A stretch of DNA of 6,026 nucleotides from the NCBI GenBank assembly GCA_031554275.1, contig JAVBKB010000069.1, positions 1 to 6,026 on the forward strand. The letters run 5' to 3'. The notes under the pieces are model-generated. The model made no database searches, was not told the DNA's origin, and worked only from the letters and a program-made list of their open reading frames with translations. This stretch comes from JAVBKB01 sp031554275. GTDB taxonomy: Bacteria > Bacillota > Bacilli > JARBTR01. The translations under genes were made by a program, and so were the position numbers. Shown one piece after another: positions 5,294 through 6,026 of the stretch (position 1 is the first letter of the stretch; every line of letters begins with the position of its first letter).

Positions 5294-6026
5294 GATGTAA
5301 CACCCGCCTTCTGAATAATTTCAGTCAGGGCAGAGATTTGTTCATTCATCGATCCAGATAGAATTTGTACTGGTAACTTCCCTGCTGGCAAAAATACTTC
5401 GAGTCGCTCAACTTGTGAAGCTGTTTGATTCTCCGGAATAATTTCAACGACTTCGAGTGGTTTCTTCTTAGCTTTCATAATACCTGGTAATGATGGATAG
5501 CGCGGTTCGTTCAATCCTTGTTGACAAGTTATAACAAGTGGTAATGTTGTCTGTACAACAACACTATTTCCCTCCACATCCTGTGTCACGATTGCTTGGT
5601 CGTTACTAATTTCTATTTTAACAACTGACGTTACACAAGGAACTTGTAAAGCTTGTGCAACTCGAGGACCAACTTGTCCACTTCCACCATCAATAGAAGC
5701 ATTGCCTGCTAAGATGATATCTACTTCCTTTGTTCTCAGGTAGTCAGCAATTGTTGCTGCAGTCACATCAGGACCTGGTGAAACCCCGCTTGGCACACAA
5801 AGCAAAACAGCTTGATCGGCTCCCATCGCTAGAGCCGTTCTAAGCTCTTTCTCCGCATTCTGATTCCCTAATGTAACCACTGTAACAATTCCACCATGCT
5901 GCTCTCGCAAACGCAATGCCTCTTCAATTGCGAATTCATCATAGGGATTGATAATGAAAGTAGAACCCTCTTCTACAATTTGTTTATTCTCTACTGTAAT
6001 TCTTTCCTCAGTATCAAAAGTTCTTT
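5290..6026 (-). CDS. etfB: Electron transfer flavoprotein subunit beta (N-terminus cut by window edge)
   Basis: The frame is open from the right edge (first full codon at 6024) to TGA 5292-5290, giving 244 residues. It begins RTFDTEERI, so only about eight to ten residues are missing compared with typical EtfB (about 255). Visible hallmarks, numbered from the first visible residue, are INPYDEFAIEEALRLRE (25-41), the AMP-site segment DGGSGQVGP (112-120), and the EtfB signature LNEPRYPSLPGIMKAKKKP (171-189). That signature includes the recognition loop that docks onto acyl-CoA dehydrogenases. The sequence resembles Bacillus EtfB throughout. It binds AMP and supports the FAD held by EtfA. It is the upstream gene of the operon and overlaps etfA by 4 nt. 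TTG 5808-region and other internal starts need not be considered, since homology extends to the edge. The promoter lies outside the window. Confidence 0.96.
   Translation of the reverse strand, partial: RTFDTEERITVENKQIVEEGSTFIINPYDEFAIEEALRLREQHGGIVTVVTLGNQNAEKELRTALAMGADQAVLLCVPSGVSPGPDVTAATIADYLRTKEVDIILAGNASIDGGSGQVGPRVAQALQVPCVTSVVKIEISNDQAIVTQDVEGNSVVVQTTLPLVITCQQGLNEPRYPSLPGIMKAKKKPLEVVEIIPENQTASQVERLEVFLPAGKLPVQILSGSMNEQISALTEIIQKAGVTS

Noticed and set aside
1..6026. CRISPR arrays, tRNA or rRNA genes, transposase genes, toxin-antitoxin pairs
   Set aside because: None was seen on either strand: no regularly spaced repeats, no cloverleaf-like stretches, and no transposase-like open frames.

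Overview
The window looks like a chromosomal segment of a low-G+C Gram-positive bacterium, most likely a member of the Bacillales. The two electron-transfer flavoprotein subunits read like the Bacillus type, and the other half of the window is a vancomycin-resistance-type (VanA-like) gene set of the kind found in Firmicutes. Genus cannot be decided from the sequence alone.

Left half (1-3045, + strand). This is a VanR/VanS/VanY/VanZ cassette. It begins with the DNA-binding end of a VanR-like response regulator cut by the window edge, followed closely by a VanS-like sensor kinase. A 151-bp gap then leads to a VanY-type zinc D,D-carboxypeptidase with an N-terminal membrane anchor, and a 225-bp gap leads to a VanZ-family membrane protein. 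No vanH, vanA or vanX lies between vanS and vanY, so the D-Ala-D-Lac synthesis module is absent here. Two tandem copies of a VanR-box-like sequence, 11 bp apart, cover the vanS stop codon and sit just upstream of a likely vanY promoter. The simplest reading is that VanRS senses a cell-wall signal and switches on vanY, which trims the terminal D-Ala from peptidoglycan precursors. The vanY leader also holds a partial direct duplication and a long imperfect hairpin. A strong hairpin terminator follows vanZ.

Middle (3046-4339). A 332-bp non-coding stretch holds two back-to-back terminators. Next comes a minus-strand gene for a four-helix membrane protein with a Ser/Thr-rich N-terminus and a C-terminal His/Cys (possibly zinc-binding) domain. 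Its function is unknown.

Right end (4285-6026, - strand). This holds an etfB-etfA operon whose genes overlap by 4 nt (TTGA), closed by a perfect 12-bp hairpin terminator. EtfB lacks only about ten N-terminal residues at the window edge. The two proteins form the heterodimeric FAD/AMP electron carrier that takes electrons from acyl-CoA dehydrogenases. It is ordinary metabolism and not visibly linked to the Van-like cassette.
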